Part shown: piece after piece, positions 29,179-38,468 of the stretch | Position numbering within the stretch: the first letter of the stretch is position 1 | Layout of the letters: every line of letters starts with the position of its first letter | From: Fischerella muscicola PCC 7414 | GTDB lineage: Bacteria; Cyanobacteriota; Cyanobacteriia; Cyanobacteriales; Nostocaceae | DNA length: 64,000 nt | Direction of reading: 5' to 3' | NCBI RefSeq assembly: GCF_000317205.1 | Contig: NZ_AJLK01000040.1 | Location: forward strand, 1 to 64,000 | Program-made: the position numbers and the translations under genes | The notes under the pieces: model-generated | Told to the model about the DNA's origin: nothing | Databases searched by the model: none | What the model saw: the letters and a program-made list of their open reading frames with translations, nothing else

Positions 29179-31698
29179 TTAGCTGCTTTCTGTTGCGACT
29201 TCGGCAACTGCGATAATTTTTTCATCTCGGCTAAGCTGGAAGACGCTCTCACCAGTGGTATCTTTAGTCAAGTTTGTTACTGTATCTATTTGGAGACGCA
29301 CCACTCGTTGATGATTAGTCACTAAAGCTACTTCAGATCCTGGCTTAGCCAATACCATACCTGCTAAGTAATCAATTTTACTAGCAAACTTGAAAGTTTG
29401 AGTACCAATATCACCCCGATTAGCTAATCGCACAACACTAGTTGGCAGACGTTTGGCATATCCTAGTTGGGTTACTAACAAAATGTTTTCTTCAGTATCA
29501 AAGGTTGCACCACCAACCATAGTTTCTTGTTGACGCAGGCGCATAGCCTGTAGACCCATCGCAGTACGACCCATAATAGGTAGTTGTTCGTCGTTTACTT
29601 TAAACCGCAACAATCGCCCACCAGAACTAGCGAGAATGATTTGTTGATTGGTGGTGACGAACTGAGTTAATAATAATTCGTCATCGTCTTTGAGTTTCAA
29701 AATAGTAATGCCGCGACGCGTCAAATTAGTAAATTCTGTCAAGGATAGACGCTTGATCCTTCCCTGTTTAGTCAACAGAATCATCTCGCCTTTTTCTGGC
29801 TTTTCTGGGAGCAAAAAGCGGCTGACAACAGCTTCAGAAGCTTCTTGAGCAGTATTAGTCAGCAAGGTGATTAATGGTGTTCCCCGTGGCGATCGCCCAG
29901 TAGTCGGAGGAATGTCGCCCACTTTCACTGGGTAAACCTTGCCACCGCTAGTTAGTACCAGCAAATCTTTATCTGTATCAGTCAAGGCTGTTTGCATGAC
30001 AAAGTCATTATCAGCCATACCGTTATCAACCTTCGGCTTTTTGCCATTCAGTTGAAGACGACGCACATATCCCCTTTGTGTCAATTCTAAAATCACTTCT
30101 TCTGGAGGGGACTCTGGTTTAAAATGAGTAGATGAAGATTTGGAATTGTCCTCTGTACCTCCTCGCGTTAGAGACTCTTTGCGCTGTTTCTCCTCACTCA
30201 CAGTCACTAGTTTGGTACGACGTTCATCACCATATTTGCGCTTGAGGGTACGTAGGTCTTTTTTCAAGCTTTTAAGTAATTCCCGGCGATCACCCAGTAA
30301 TTTTCGTAACGTTGTAATTTCCTCTTGTAACTGCTCGTGTTCTTTCTGTAAATTCTGTTGTTCCAAACTTGTCAGGCGTCTAAGTGGCATTGCCAAAATT
30401 GCATCTGCTTGTACATCACTCAATTGCAAGCGACTTTGCAAGTTGATTTTTGCAGTACTGCCATCAGCAGCCCGTCGCAAAATCTCAATCACCTCATCCA
30501 GACGAGACAGGGCTTTCAACAAGCCTTCTAGCAAATGCAAACGATTTTCCGCTTTACTTAACTCGTAGGTGTAGCGGCTAGAAAGCGTCTGTTCCCGGAA
30601 ATGTAAAAATTCCTGCAATAGTTGGCGTAAAGATAGCTGGCGCGGTTGTCCATCTACCAAAGCTAACAAAATCGCCCCAAAATTCGTTTGCAAAGCGGTT
30701 TGGTGATAGAGTTGCTGGAGAATATCTTGGGGATTGATATCGCGTTTGAGTTCTATGACTACGCGCATCCCCTGGCGATCGCTTTCATCTCGGATATCAG
30801 CAATTCCCTGCAAGCGGCCTTGATTTACCAGTTCAGCAACTTTTTCAATCCAACCTGCCTTATTGACCTGAAAAGGTAATTCTGTCACCACAACTGCTGT
30901 CCGCCGTTTGCTTGTGCGCCCACCGACCACTTCCTCGATCTGGGCAACACCCCGCAGCACAATACCACCTTTGCCTGTGGTGTAAGCTTCGCGGATTCCT
31001 GCATCACCAACAATCTCCCCACCTGTAGGAAAATCCGGCCCAGGAATTAACTCAAATAACTTGTCATCCGGTAAATCAGGGTTATCAATTAAAGCAATTA
31101 ACCCATCTACTACTTCCCCTAAATTGTGCGGTGGAATATTTGTTGCCATACCCACAGCAATACCAGCACAACCATTGAGCAACAAAAATGGTAACTGTGC
31201 TGGTAAGACAGTAGGCTCTTGCTGAGAATTATCGAAGTTTCCGATAAATTCTACTGTTTCTTCGCCAATTTCAGCTAGCATCCCCTCGTGGCTAATCGGT
31301 GCGAGGCGCGTTTCTGTGTAACGCATCGCCGCTGCTGGGTCATTATCTACACTGCCGAAGTTACCATGTCCTGCCAATAAGGGATAGCGGCTAGTAAATT
31401 CCTGTACTAACCTCACCAAAGCATCGTAAACAGCTTGGTCTCCGTGGGGGTGGTATTTACCCAATACGTCCCCAACAACACGGGCACACTTTCGATAAGG
31501 GCGATCAGGTGTCAAACCAAGTTCATGCATCGCATATAAAATCCGTCGATGCACTGGCTTTAAACCATCACGCACGTCTGGTAATGCCCGTCCGACTATC
31601 ACACTCATGGCATATTCAAGGTAAGACCGTTGCATTTCGGTATGCAAGGCTGTGGTGATGACCTGTCCCGTAGAGAGAAGGTTTAACTGTTTTGCCAT
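29179..31698 (-). CDS. gyrA: Type IIA topoisomerase subunit A (GyrA/ParC-like)
   Basis: 839 residues. Winged-helix/tower core with catalytic Tyr127 in AMRYTETRL and the region [12 protein letters not shown] (81-92). A C-terminal beta-pinwheel starts near 500. The position of E. coli GyrA Ser83 is Gln88. Where GyrA normally has the GyrA-box Q-R-R-G-G-K/R-G in the first blade, this protein reads [22 protein letters not shown], so no intact box is seen. That points to a ParC-like decatenase role or a second GyrA paralogue. It is not linked in operon to gyrB, which lies 4.6 kb away on the other strand. Confidence 0.9.
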   Translation of the reverse strand: MAKQLNLLSTGQVITTALHTEMQRSYLEYAMSVIVGRALPDVRDGLKPVHRRILYAMHELGLTPDRPYRKCARVVGDVLGKYHPHGDQAVYDALVRLVQEFTSRYPLLAGHGNFGSVDNDPAAAMRYTETRLAPISHEGMLAEIGEETVEFIGNFDNSQQEPTVLPAQLPFLLLNGCAGIAVGMATNIPPHNLGEVVDGLIALIDNPDLPDDKLFELIPGPDFPTGGEIVGDAGIREAYTTGKGGIVLRGVAQIEEVVGGRTSKRRTAVVVTELPFQVNKAGWIEKVAELVNQGRLQGIADIRDESDRQGMRVVIELKRDINPQDILQQLYHQTALQTNFGAILLALVDGQPRQLSLRQLLQEFLHFREQTLSSRYTYELSKAENRLHLLEGLLKALSRLDEVIEILRRAADGSTAKINLQSRLQLSDVQADAILAMPLRRLTSLEQQNLQKEHEQLQEEITTLRKLLGDRRELLKSLKKDLRTLKRKYGDERRTKLVTVSEEKQRKESLTRGGTEDNSKSSSTHFKPESPPEEVILELTQRGYVRRLQLNGKKPKVDNGMADNDFVMQTALTDTDKDLLVLTSGGKVYPVKVGDIPPTTGRSPRGTPLITLLTNTAQEASEAVVSRFLLPEKPEKGEMILLTKQGRIKRLSLTEFTNLTRRGITILKLKDDDELLLTQFVTTNQQIILASSGGRLLRFKVNDEQLPIMGRTAMGLQAMRLRQQETMVGGATFDTEENILLVTQLGYAKRLPTSVVRLANRGDIGTQTFKFASKIDYLAGMVLAKPGSEVALVTNHQRVVRLQIDTVTNLTKDTTGESVFQLSRDEKIIAVAEVATESS

Positions 31699-31921
31699 GA
31701 GTTTGTCCCTAAGTTTTCACTACACAAAATATGCCGTTACTGAACATTACAGCAACCACAGCATAGCGGATGTAATGCTCATCATTACAAAATCTTGATA
31801 GTTATACGATAAAAAGCAGTAGTATTATCCTTGATGTCGGGGATACACATTGATTACTCAGAAGGAGACACATACAATTTTGGATTACTGTTATCCCCTC
31901 ACCCCTAAAAGTCAAATTCTC

Positions 31922-32323
31922 ATGAAAACCGTTTTGATTGTCGAAGACGATCTGATTAATGCTCGCGTTTTTTCTAAAATTTTGACCAAACGCGGCGGAC
32001 TGCAAGTAAAACATACTGAAAATGTAGAAGAGGTAATGAAAATTGCCCAAGCGGGAGAGGCAGACATTATTTTAATGGATGTTTCTCTCTCAAGAAGTGT
32101 TTACCAAGGTAAGTCCGTTGATGGTATCAAGATTACACAACTGCTCAAATCCGATCCGCAAACTGCTGCTTTACCGATTATTCTCGTGACAGCACATGCA
32201 ATGGAAGGCGATCGCGAGAATTTTCTCAAGCAAAGTGGTGCTGATGGCTACATCTCTAAGCCTGTTGTTGATCATCAACTTTTCGTTGACCAGATCATGG
32301 CACTGCTGCCTAAAGATGATTAG
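31922..32323 (+). CDS. Single-domain (CheY/DivK-like) response regulator
   Basis: 133 residues of one receiver domain: VLIVEDDLINARVF (acidic pair DD), phospho-acceptor Asp in IILMDVSLS, Thr in LVTAHAME and Lys in ISKPV. There is no output domain, so it acts by protein contact. ATG at 31922 (MKTVLIVEDD) fits the family; an in-frame TTG at 31850 has an AAGGAG nearby but would add 24 residues unlike a receiver. No kinase is adjacent. Confidence 0.88.
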   Translation: MKTVLIVEDDLINARVFSKILTKRGGLQVKHTENVEEVMKIAQAGEADIILMDVSLSRSVYQGKSVDGIKITQLLKSDPQTAALPIILVTAHAMEGDRENFLKQSGADGYISKPVVDHQLFVDQIMALLPKDD

Positions 32324-32524
32324 TGATGATACACCCCCTCAACTAAGACGGTTGCCCATTCAGTCTATTGGGCTACCGTTTCTTTGACTGATTAATATAT
32401 ATGTACTATTAAATAGCACTGATAGCACTTTTGAGCAAGTAGTAACAGAAGTAGTTGGTTGTTGGTTGTTGGTTGATGGTTGGTTGTTCCCAACAACAAA
32501 CAACCATCAACTACCAACATTCAT

Positions 32525-33412
32525 TTACTGCGTCGGCTGTGGCGTGGGAGCTGCTGTATTCTCCCCTCTCTGCTGTAAAGCTGCTTGAATGCGGGGCAAT
32601 TCTAGGAATTTTTTGGTGTCTGCCAGTAAGCGATCGCCCCAGAGATTTTCTTTGAGAAAATCTATGTCAGCATAACGGTCATCAATGCGGAGTGCTGTTT
32701 CACCCATCGCTAGACCTTTTTGCCGTTCGCCTTTATTGTATAGTGCCACAGCTAAAGCCAATAAAGGTTCTGCGGCTTGCTTTTCAATTGTGACAGCAGA
32801 TTGCCATTGTTGGATAGCTCCTGCAACATCACCTTGTTCGTACTTAATTAAACCAATGTTGTTAATTGCGGGCCAGAATTTTTTATCTTGGGAGACTGCT
32901 TGATTGTAGTGAGCGATCGCATCTGAGTATCGACGCTGCATATAGTAGGCATTGCCCAAATCAAATAACCCTTCTGGGTCATTGGGTTTTAACTTTAGAC
33001 CCTGTTGGAAATAGTTAACAGCAACATCGTACTTTTGTTGCTGAAAGCTGGCTGAACCCAAAGCAAAAAGAACATCACCATTTTTAGGATTCAGAGACTG
33101 GGCTTTTTTTAAAGCAGCGATCGCAGAATCTAATTCTTTGGTTTGCAAATACAAACCGCCCAAGAGAAACCAAACTTTATCACTTTTTGGAGCTAATTGA
33201 GATGCTAGCCTAGCTCTGGGCATAGCCATTTCGTACTGTTGAAACTGTGCTAGTTGTGCTGCTTCTTGTGCCAGGCTCAAACCCTGCTGCTCTAACTTGG
33301 CAGCATCAAGTTGTAATGTATGGGGTATTAATGCCTGTGCATGAGCAGCTTTAGGCAGACTCCACAAACTACAGACAACAATTAGAGAAATTAAACCAAT
33401 TCGTTTAGGCAC
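32525..33412 (-). CDS. Secreted or lumenal tetratricopeptide-repeat protein
   Basis: About 295 residues. An N-terminal hydrophobic segment with LISLIVVCSLWSLP and AAHAQA is a probable signal peptide cleaved after AHA. Five to six TPR units follow, e.g. KVWFLLGGLYLQTKELDSAI, DVLFALGSASFQQQKYDVAV, EGLFDLGNAYYMQRRYSDAI and AINNIGLIKYEQGDVAGAI. The tail is Pro/Thr/Gln-rich. GTG at 33412 has GAGGCGGT just before it and is preferred to the TTG at 33433. TPR arrays are protein-binding scaffolds; the partner is unknown. Confidence 0.85.
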   Translation of the reverse strand: MPKRIGLISLIVVCSLWSLPKAAHAQALIPHTLQLDAAKLEQQGLSLAQEAAQLAQFQQYEMAMPRARLASQLAPKSDKVWFLLGGLYLQTKELDSAIAALKKAQSLNPKNGDVLFALGSASFQQQKYDVAVNYFQQGLKLKPNDPEGLFDLGNAYYMQRRYSDAIAHYNQAVSQDKKFWPAINNIGLIKYEQGDVAGAIQQWQSAVTIEKQAAEPLLALAVALYNKGERQKGLAMGETALRIDDRYADIDFLKENLWGDRLLADTKKFLELPRIQAALQQRGENTAAPTPQPTQ

Positions 33413-33489
33413 ACTACCGCCTCTCTGCCACAAATGAAGGAATCTTTCAGATAGCTTAAACGATCTCCGCTAGTGTGTGAAAGAAAAAA

Positions 33490-33690
33490 CAGTGGTTAGT
33501 GGTTGGTTGTTGTTTGTTAGTGGTTAGTTGTTAGTGGTTAGTTGTTAGTTGTTAGTGGTTAGGGGTTAGTTGTTAGTGGTTAGTGGTTAGTTGTTAGTGG
33601 TTAGGGGTTAGTGGTTAGGGGTTAGTGGTTAGGGGTTAGTGGTTAGGGGTTAGTGGTTAGGGGTTAGTGGTTAGGGGTTAGTTGTTAGTT
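33490..33690. repeat. Tandem GGTTAGT/GGTTAGG heptanucleotide repeat
   Basis: About 27 units of a 7-bp repeat, the reverse complement of the CTAACCA units seen at 1171 and 53413. Towards its right side it becomes a regular 14-mer, GGTTAGGGGTTAGT. It is followed at 33691-33800 by C-rich/G-rich repeat with the hairpin CCCCACTCCC/GGGAGTGGGG. Confidence 0.9.
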
Positions 33691-34069
33691 GTTTGCTCCT
33701 CACACCCCTCACACTCCCCACCACCCCATTGCCCCTAATCCCCACTCCCTTGGGGGAGTGGGGGCCGGTGAGTTCCCCATCTCCCCATCGCCCCCAATCA
33801 GCATCCATGACTAAAGTCATGTACTAGTTTGTGACCTTTGCATCATGTAATTGCTCAGCGCAATTTCTACGATAAGTTTATAATCCTTCTTGCAGAAGTC
33901 GGATCAAGGGAAAACAAGGAGGAAAGTTAACCTTTTCTCTTCTTGATTTACCCTTGAACCTTTTCCCAACCCATTGTGAATGACAGTACCTTATTAAGCG
34001 ATCGCTAATCCTGGTAGAAACAGAAGTATCCGTTGGTAACAGTTATTTTTACACAAAAAAATTATAGAA
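33691..34069. other. Composite G/C repeat and upstream region of the exporter adapter gene
   Basis: 33691-33800 is the C/G-rich composite with a CCCCACTCCC...GGGAGTGGGG hairpin. From about 33810 unique sequence follows, with a short inverted patch ATGACTAAAGTCAT (33806-33819). The adapter gene starts at 34070 without an obvious ribosome site. Confidence 0.55.
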
Positions 34070-35605
34070 ATGGCTTCTAATACAGAGAACGCTGTAGATT
34101 CCTTACCTTCGCTGCCAAATATCAAAAAAAAAGTCAAAATTACTTGGTTTCCTTGGCTACTCATTCTTTTACTGATAGGTGGAGTTAGTTTTGTAGTTTA
34201 TCGCCAATTAGTTGTTGTTCCTACTCAGGAAGCAAGACGCAAAATATTAACACTTCCTGTAGAAAGGCAGACTCTACCAATCACGGTTTCTGCCAATGGA
34301 ACGGTGAAACCGGAACGGTCTATCAACATCAGTCCGAAAAATTCAGGCATCCTAAAAAAACTTTTAGTCAAGGAAGGAGATACGGTCAAACAAGGGCAAA
34401 TACTTGCTTACATGGATGACTCCAATCTCCAAGGGCAACTCATCCAAGCCCAAGGACAACTGGCACAAGCTCAAGCAAATTTACAAAAGGCAGAAGCAGG
34501 TAATCGTCCCCAGGACATTGCCCAATCACAGGCCCAGCTAGAGGAAGCATTAGCAAATTTACGTAAAGCCGAAGCAGGTAATCGCACTCAAGATATTGCC
34601 CAGGCAGAGGCACGTTTAAAACAGGCTCAAGCTACTTTGAGTAAAGCAGACGATGACCTACGCCGCAACCAGGAACTCTACAATGCCGGGGCTATTTCTC
34701 TGCAAACTGTAAATCAAAAACGGGCAGATCGTGATAGCGCCCAAGCCCAAGTTACCGAAGCCCAGCAGGCGCTAGCACTGCAAAAAGCAGGATCGCGCCC
34801 GGAAGACATTCAGCAATTACAAGCTGTTGTGAAGCAAAGACAAGAGGCTTTAGCACTCTTAAAAGCAGGGTCACGCCAAGAAGATATTAACGCCGCCCGT
34901 GCCGAAGTTACTTCTGCTCGCGGTTCGCTGCAAAATATCCAAGCTCAAATTAATGACACGATTATCAAAGCACCTTTCGATGCTGTTGTTACTAAAAAGT
35001 ATGCTGACCCTGGTGCTTTTGTCACTCCTACAACCTCAGCTAGTTCTGTTTCCTCGGCAGTATCTTCTTCAATTTTGTCCTTGGCTTCTACAAATCAGGT
35101 TGTCGCGAATATTGCTGAGACTAATATTGCTAAAATTCGCCTTGGTCAGAAAGTCACAATTACAGCAGATGCGTATCCAGGCAAAACCTTTGAGGGTCAA
35201 GTCAGTCAAATTGCTGCTCAAGCCACAGTAGAGCAAAATGTTACTAGTTTTGAAGTGAAAATAACTATTACTTCTGACTCGCAAGACCTCTTGCGGTCTG
35301 GGATGAATGTAGAAACAGAGTTTCAAGTTGGTCAATTAAAAGACGCGATCGTTGTACCTACTGCTGCTGTAGTGCGCCAACAAAATGCTACAGGTGTGTT
35401 TGTGGCTGGGGCAGATGAGCAACCTAAGTTTACTCCCATTCAAACTGGTGTCACTGTCAATAATTTTACAGAGGTTAAATCTGGCTTGCAGGGTAATGAG
35501 AGGGTGTTACTGAGTTTCCCACCTGGTTCACGACCGCAATCAACGCCTAGAGGCATGTTTCCGGGTATGCCTGGAGGCGGTGGCGGTGGTCGTCGCTCTA
35601 TGTAG
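34070..35605 (+). CDS. MacA/HlyD-like periplasmic adapter, exporter cluster 1
   Basis: 511 residues. One membrane anchor (about 26-46, WFPWLLILLLIGGVSFVVY), lipoyl half (SINISPKNSGILKKLLVKEGDTVKQGQILAYMD), a long coiled-coil hairpin with repeated QAEAGNR/KAGSRPED motifs (about 125-280), then beta barrel and membrane-proximal domains (about 290-470). The Gly-rich tail (GMFPGMPGGGGGGRRSM) is odd. It pairs with the permease 87 bp downstream to form a MacAB-type tripartite exporter with TolC. Its substrate is unknown. Confidence 0.9.
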   Translation: MASNTENAVDSLPSLPNIKKKVKITWFPWLLILLLIGGVSFVVYRQLVVVPTQEARRKILTLPVERQTLPITVSANGTVKPERSINISPKNSGILKKLLVKEGDTVKQGQILAYMDDSNLQGQLIQAQGQLAQAQANLQKAEAGNRPQDIAQSQAQLEEALANLRKAEAGNRTQDIAQAEARLKQAQATLSKADDDLRRNQELYNAGAISLQTVNQKRADRDSAQAQVTEAQQALALQKAGSRPEDIQQLQAVVKQRQEALALLKAGSRQEDINAARAEVTSARGSLQNIQAQINDTIIKAPFDAVVTKKYADPGAFVTPTTSASSVSSAVSSSILSLASTNQVVANIAETNIAKIRLGQKVTITADAYPGKTFEGQVSQIAAQATVEQNVTSFEVKITITSDSQDLLRSGMNVETEFQVGQLKDAIVVPTAAVVRQQNATGVFVAGADEQPKFTPIQTGVTVNNFTEVKSGLQGNERVLLSFPPGSRPQSTPRGMFPGMPGGGGGGRRSM

Positions 35606-35691
35606 AGAAGTAAAATTTCGTATTTTTACAAACTAAGTAAGTTTTTTCTCTGAATAAAAATTCTGGCGTTGCACGATATAGGGATAAAGTA

Positions 35692-37050
35692 ATGAACCGC
35701 ATTAGACGCAAAGCGTCTTCCCGCAGGGTAGAGGCGAAGTACGCAAAGAAGGAATTTTTTGATGAACAGAAAAAAGAAGATTATCGCGTAAATATACAAC
35801 GCCAAAATTCTTATACATTGCCAATATCGGAAATATTGTCAATGGCGACGGAAGCACTGTGGAGTAACAAATTACGCACCGGATTAACTATGTTGGGCGT
35901 GATTATTGGGATTTCCTCAGTAATTTCTATTACTTCTGTTGGTCAAGGTGTACAAAAGGCTACTGAACAACAGATTCAGGCGTTAGGTACAGATATTCTG
36001 CAAGTTTTTGCTGGTTCTGCCAGAAGTGGGAATGTTCGACAAGGACTTGGTTCTAGCAGTACTCTAACTTGGGAAGATGCAAAAGCGATCGCTCAACAAG
36101 CGCCATCTGCTCAAATTGTCTCTGCTTACTTGCAACGAAATGCACAAGTTGTCTACGGAGGACAGAATACATCCACAACAATTTATGGCACAGATTTGAA
36201 TTATCCAGAAGTGAGAAATACTTACCCGCAATCAGGAAGATTTTTTAACGAAGAGGAACTAAACACTGCCAAGCAAGTTGCTGTTTTAGGCCCCACAGTC
36301 CAGAGGACGCTGTTTGGTGAAGGTGCTAATCCCATCGGTGAAAGAATCCGCATTCAGGGAGAAGCTTATGAAGTGATTGGAGTCATGGAACCAAAAGGTT
36401 CCCAAGGACCAATAGACCGGGATGACCAAATTTTTATTCCTCTTACGAGCATGTCAGCAAGACTTGTTGGCAACAATGCCCTAAATGGTGTGTCTGTAAA
36501 TGGCATTTTGCTGAAAGCTAGTAATCAGGAGCAGCTAGAAGCAGCTCAGTTTCAAGTTACTAATATTTTGCGTCTGCGCCACAACATTTTTCCACCACAA
36601 GCAGATGATTTCAGGATTACTAACCAAGCTGATATTGCTAACACTTTTACTAACGTTGTGGGTTTATTCACTGTCATGGTAGTAGCGATCGCTGGAATTT
36701 CTTTGTTAGTTGGGGGGATTGGGATTGCAAATATCATGCTCGTTTCGGTAGTCGAACGAACACGGGAAATTGGGATTCGTAAAGCACTAGGGGCAACTAA
36801 TTCTGCTATCCTCAACCAATTTTTGACAGAAGCGATCGTTATATCTGCTTTGGGAGGAGGTATTGGAATCGTAGGAGGTGTGATGATTGCGGCGACAGCG
36901 GCGGCTATTTTCAAATTTCCTTTTGTTGTCTCTCCTTTATCAATCATTGCTGGTTTTGGACTCTCGTTCAGTGTTGGGTTATTAGCCGGAGTCATACCAG
37001 CACGCAACGCCGCTAAGTTAGATCCGATTACTGCTTTGCGGAGTGATTAG
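35692..37050 (+). CDS. MacB/FtsX-like ABC permease, cluster 1, with repeat-derived N-terminus
   Basis: 452 residues. The first helix (about 58-78, KLRTGLTMLGVIIGISSVISI), MacB periplasmic core (about 80-310) and three C-terminal helices (about 320-345, 378-405, 415-437) are of the FtsX type. The sequence VERTREIGIRKALGATNSAIL is the coupling helix. Residues 3-20 (RIRRKASSRRVEAKYAK) are encoded by a GACGCAAAGCGTC palindrome plus CCCGCAGGGTAGAGG, a dispersed repeat. The family would normally start close to ISEILSMATEALWSNK (about 43), so this cytoplasmic extension is probably recent. Confidence 0.88.
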   Translation: MNRIRRKASSRRVEAKYAKKEFFDEQKKEDYRVNIQRQNSYTLPISEILSMATEALWSNKLRTGLTMLGVIIGISSVISITSVGQGVQKATEQQIQALGTDILQVFAGSARSGNVRQGLGSSSTLTWEDAKAIAQQAPSAQIVSAYLQRNAQVVYGGQNTSTTIYGTDLNYPEVRNTYPQSGRFFNEEELNTAKQVAVLGPTVQRTLFGEGANPIGERIRIQGEAYEVIGVMEPKGSQGPIDRDDQIFIPLTSMSARLVGNNALNGVSVNGILLKASNQEQLEAAQFQVTNILRLRHNIFPPQADDFRITNQADIANTFTNVVGLFTVMVVAIAGISLLVGGIGIANIMLVSVVERTREIGIRKALGATNSAILNQFLTEAIVISALGGGIGIVGGVMIAATAAAIFKFPFVVSPLSIIAGFGLSFSVGLLAGVIPARNAAKLDPITALRSD

Positions 37051-37226
37051 GTGAGGGATTAGGGAGTGTGGGGAGATGGGGAGATGGGGAAGGCGGGGGT
37101 CCCCTCTGGGGAACTCACCGGCCCCCACTCCCCCAAGGGAGTGGGGATTAGGGGCGAAGGGGCAGTGGGGAGATGGGGAGTGTGAGGAGTGTGAGGAGTG
37201 TGGGGAGTGTGAGGAGTGGAAATTGG
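37051..37226. repeat. G-rich composite repeat
   Basis: GGGGAGATGGGGA units, CCCCTCTGGGGAACTC, and the hairpin CCCCACTCCC/GGGAGTGGGG (about 37123-37146), then GTGTGAGGAGTGTGAGGAG tandem units up to 37220. Same composite as at 56410-56575. Confidence 0.8.
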
Positions 37227-37499
37227 AGTTCTAAACATAAATGTTCTAGTTTCAAGCTTGAAGTTCCAAGTTCTAAACATAAATGTTTTAGTTCTAAACC
37301 TAAATGTTCTAGTTTCAAGCCTGAAGTTTTCAGTTCTAAATCTAAATTTTCTAGTTCAAAGGCTGAAGTTTCGAGTTCTAAATCTAAATTTTTTAGTTTC
37401 AAGCCTGAAGTTTCGAGTTCTAAATCTAAATTTTTTAGTTTCAAGCCTGAAGTTTCGAGTTCTAAATCTAAATTTTCTAGTTTCAAGCTCACCGTTCGC
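37227..37499. repeat. 21-bp-period tandem repeat, 13 units
   Basis: Thirteen diverged 21-mers, all starting AGTT, alternate between AGTTCTAAATCTAAATTTT-type and AGTTTCAAGCCTGAAGTTT-type units. Each contains a small dyad (e.g. TTCAAGCTTGAA, AACATAAATGTT). The period is a multiple of three, so several frames on both strands are open for 95-130 codons. On the minus strand they encode a Leu-heptad pattern (LELETSG/LKLKNLD). Expression is unproven. A second tract of the same architecture lies at 42001-42180. Confidence 0.8.
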
Positions 37500-37622
37500 G
37501 TAATTGAGTCAGGAAATAAAAAATTAAGTCAAATGGCTAAAAGCTTTGTCATACATGAATAAAACACATTAACCATTGGGATATCTAGCCTTTGGAGACT
37601 TGGACAATCAATACTGCGATCG

Positions 37623-38051
37623 CTTATTCGCAATCAACGCATTGGCTTTGTCTTTCAACAATTTAATTTATTGCCAAGGGCGACGGCGTTAGAAAATGTC
37701 ATGCTGCCAATGGTTTACGCTAACATACCGAAATCAAAGCGTCGTCAAAAAGCGATCGCAGCTTTAACGAGAGTCGGTTTACAAGACCGCATCTTCAACC
37801 GTCCGAGTCAACTTTCTGGAGGACAACAGCAACGGGTAGCGATCGCTCGCGCTTTGGTGAATCGACCAGCTTTGGTTTTGGCTGATGAGCCAACAGGCGC
37901 TTTAGACACAAAGACTTCTGAAGAAGTAATGGAATTACTGACAGAATTAAACAACCAAGGAATCACGATTGTGATTGTCACCCATGAGCCAGATATTGCA
38001 GCACAAACAAAAAGAATTATTCGAGTTCAGGATGGGTTGGTTGTAGGTTGA
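37623..38051 (+). pseudogene. Decapitated ABC exporter ATPase, cluster 1
   Basis: The sequence from [18 protein letters not shown] onward matches the second half of MacB-type ATPases: Q-loop, signature [15 protein letters not shown], Walker [13 protein letters not shown], and H-loop IVTHEPD. The first ~85 residues, including Walker A, are absent. In their place lie the G-rich and 21-bp repeats. The reading frame has a stop at 37560-37562, and the first start-like codon is TTG at 37671. It cannot hydrolyse ATP. Its closest intact relative in the window is at 42869-43603. Confidence 0.85.
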
Positions 38052-38054
38052 TTT

Positions 38055-38165
38055 GGGGAGATTGGGGAGATTGGGGAGATGGGGAGGTGGGGAGGTGGGG
38101 AACTCGGGGCCCCCTCTGGGGATTAGGGGCAGTGGGGAGATGGGGAGATGGGGAGATGGGGAGAC
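38055..38165. repeat. G-rich composite repeat after the ATPase relic
   Basis: GGGGAGATTGGGGAGATTGGGG tracts, AACTCGGGGCCCCCTCTGGGG and further GGGGAGATG units. It resembles 53265-53345 closely, including the CTCGGGG(C/T)CCCCTCTGGGG palindromic patch. Confidence 0.8.
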
Positions 38166-38468
38166 AAGGAAGAAAAGTGACTGATGTCCGCTTTCCGATC
38201 CCTGATCCCCGATCCCTTTTACCTAAAGTCACCCATTCAGGTGAAGTCAAAAATACTTGGCAAAGGATACCATCAAATCAAGTTAAGAAACTATAAGTTA
38301 ATTATTTATACTCTCACTCTCTCCTATGCAAGATGAATCCTAACAGAACTTAAGTTCAATAGGAAACTAATGATCTTGGCTACGGATAGAAAATTTTTCA
38401 TCTATATTTTCTGCTTTACTTTCCGCTTTACCATCCTGAAATCCAAGTTGTTTTCCAAGGCTGCTGTG

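Noticed and set aside
33691-33720. CTCCTCACACCCCTCACAC, resembling the ACUCCUCACAC motif of the sRNA Yfr1
   Set aside because: It is part of the G/C-rich repeat composite, lacks the flanking hairpins of Yfr1, and is repeated at other sites.
37148-37562. ORFs of 95-129 codons on both strands across the 21-bp repeats
   Set aside because: They are open only because the 21-bp unit has no stop in these frames; no start context or family supports a gene, so they are described as a repeat feature.
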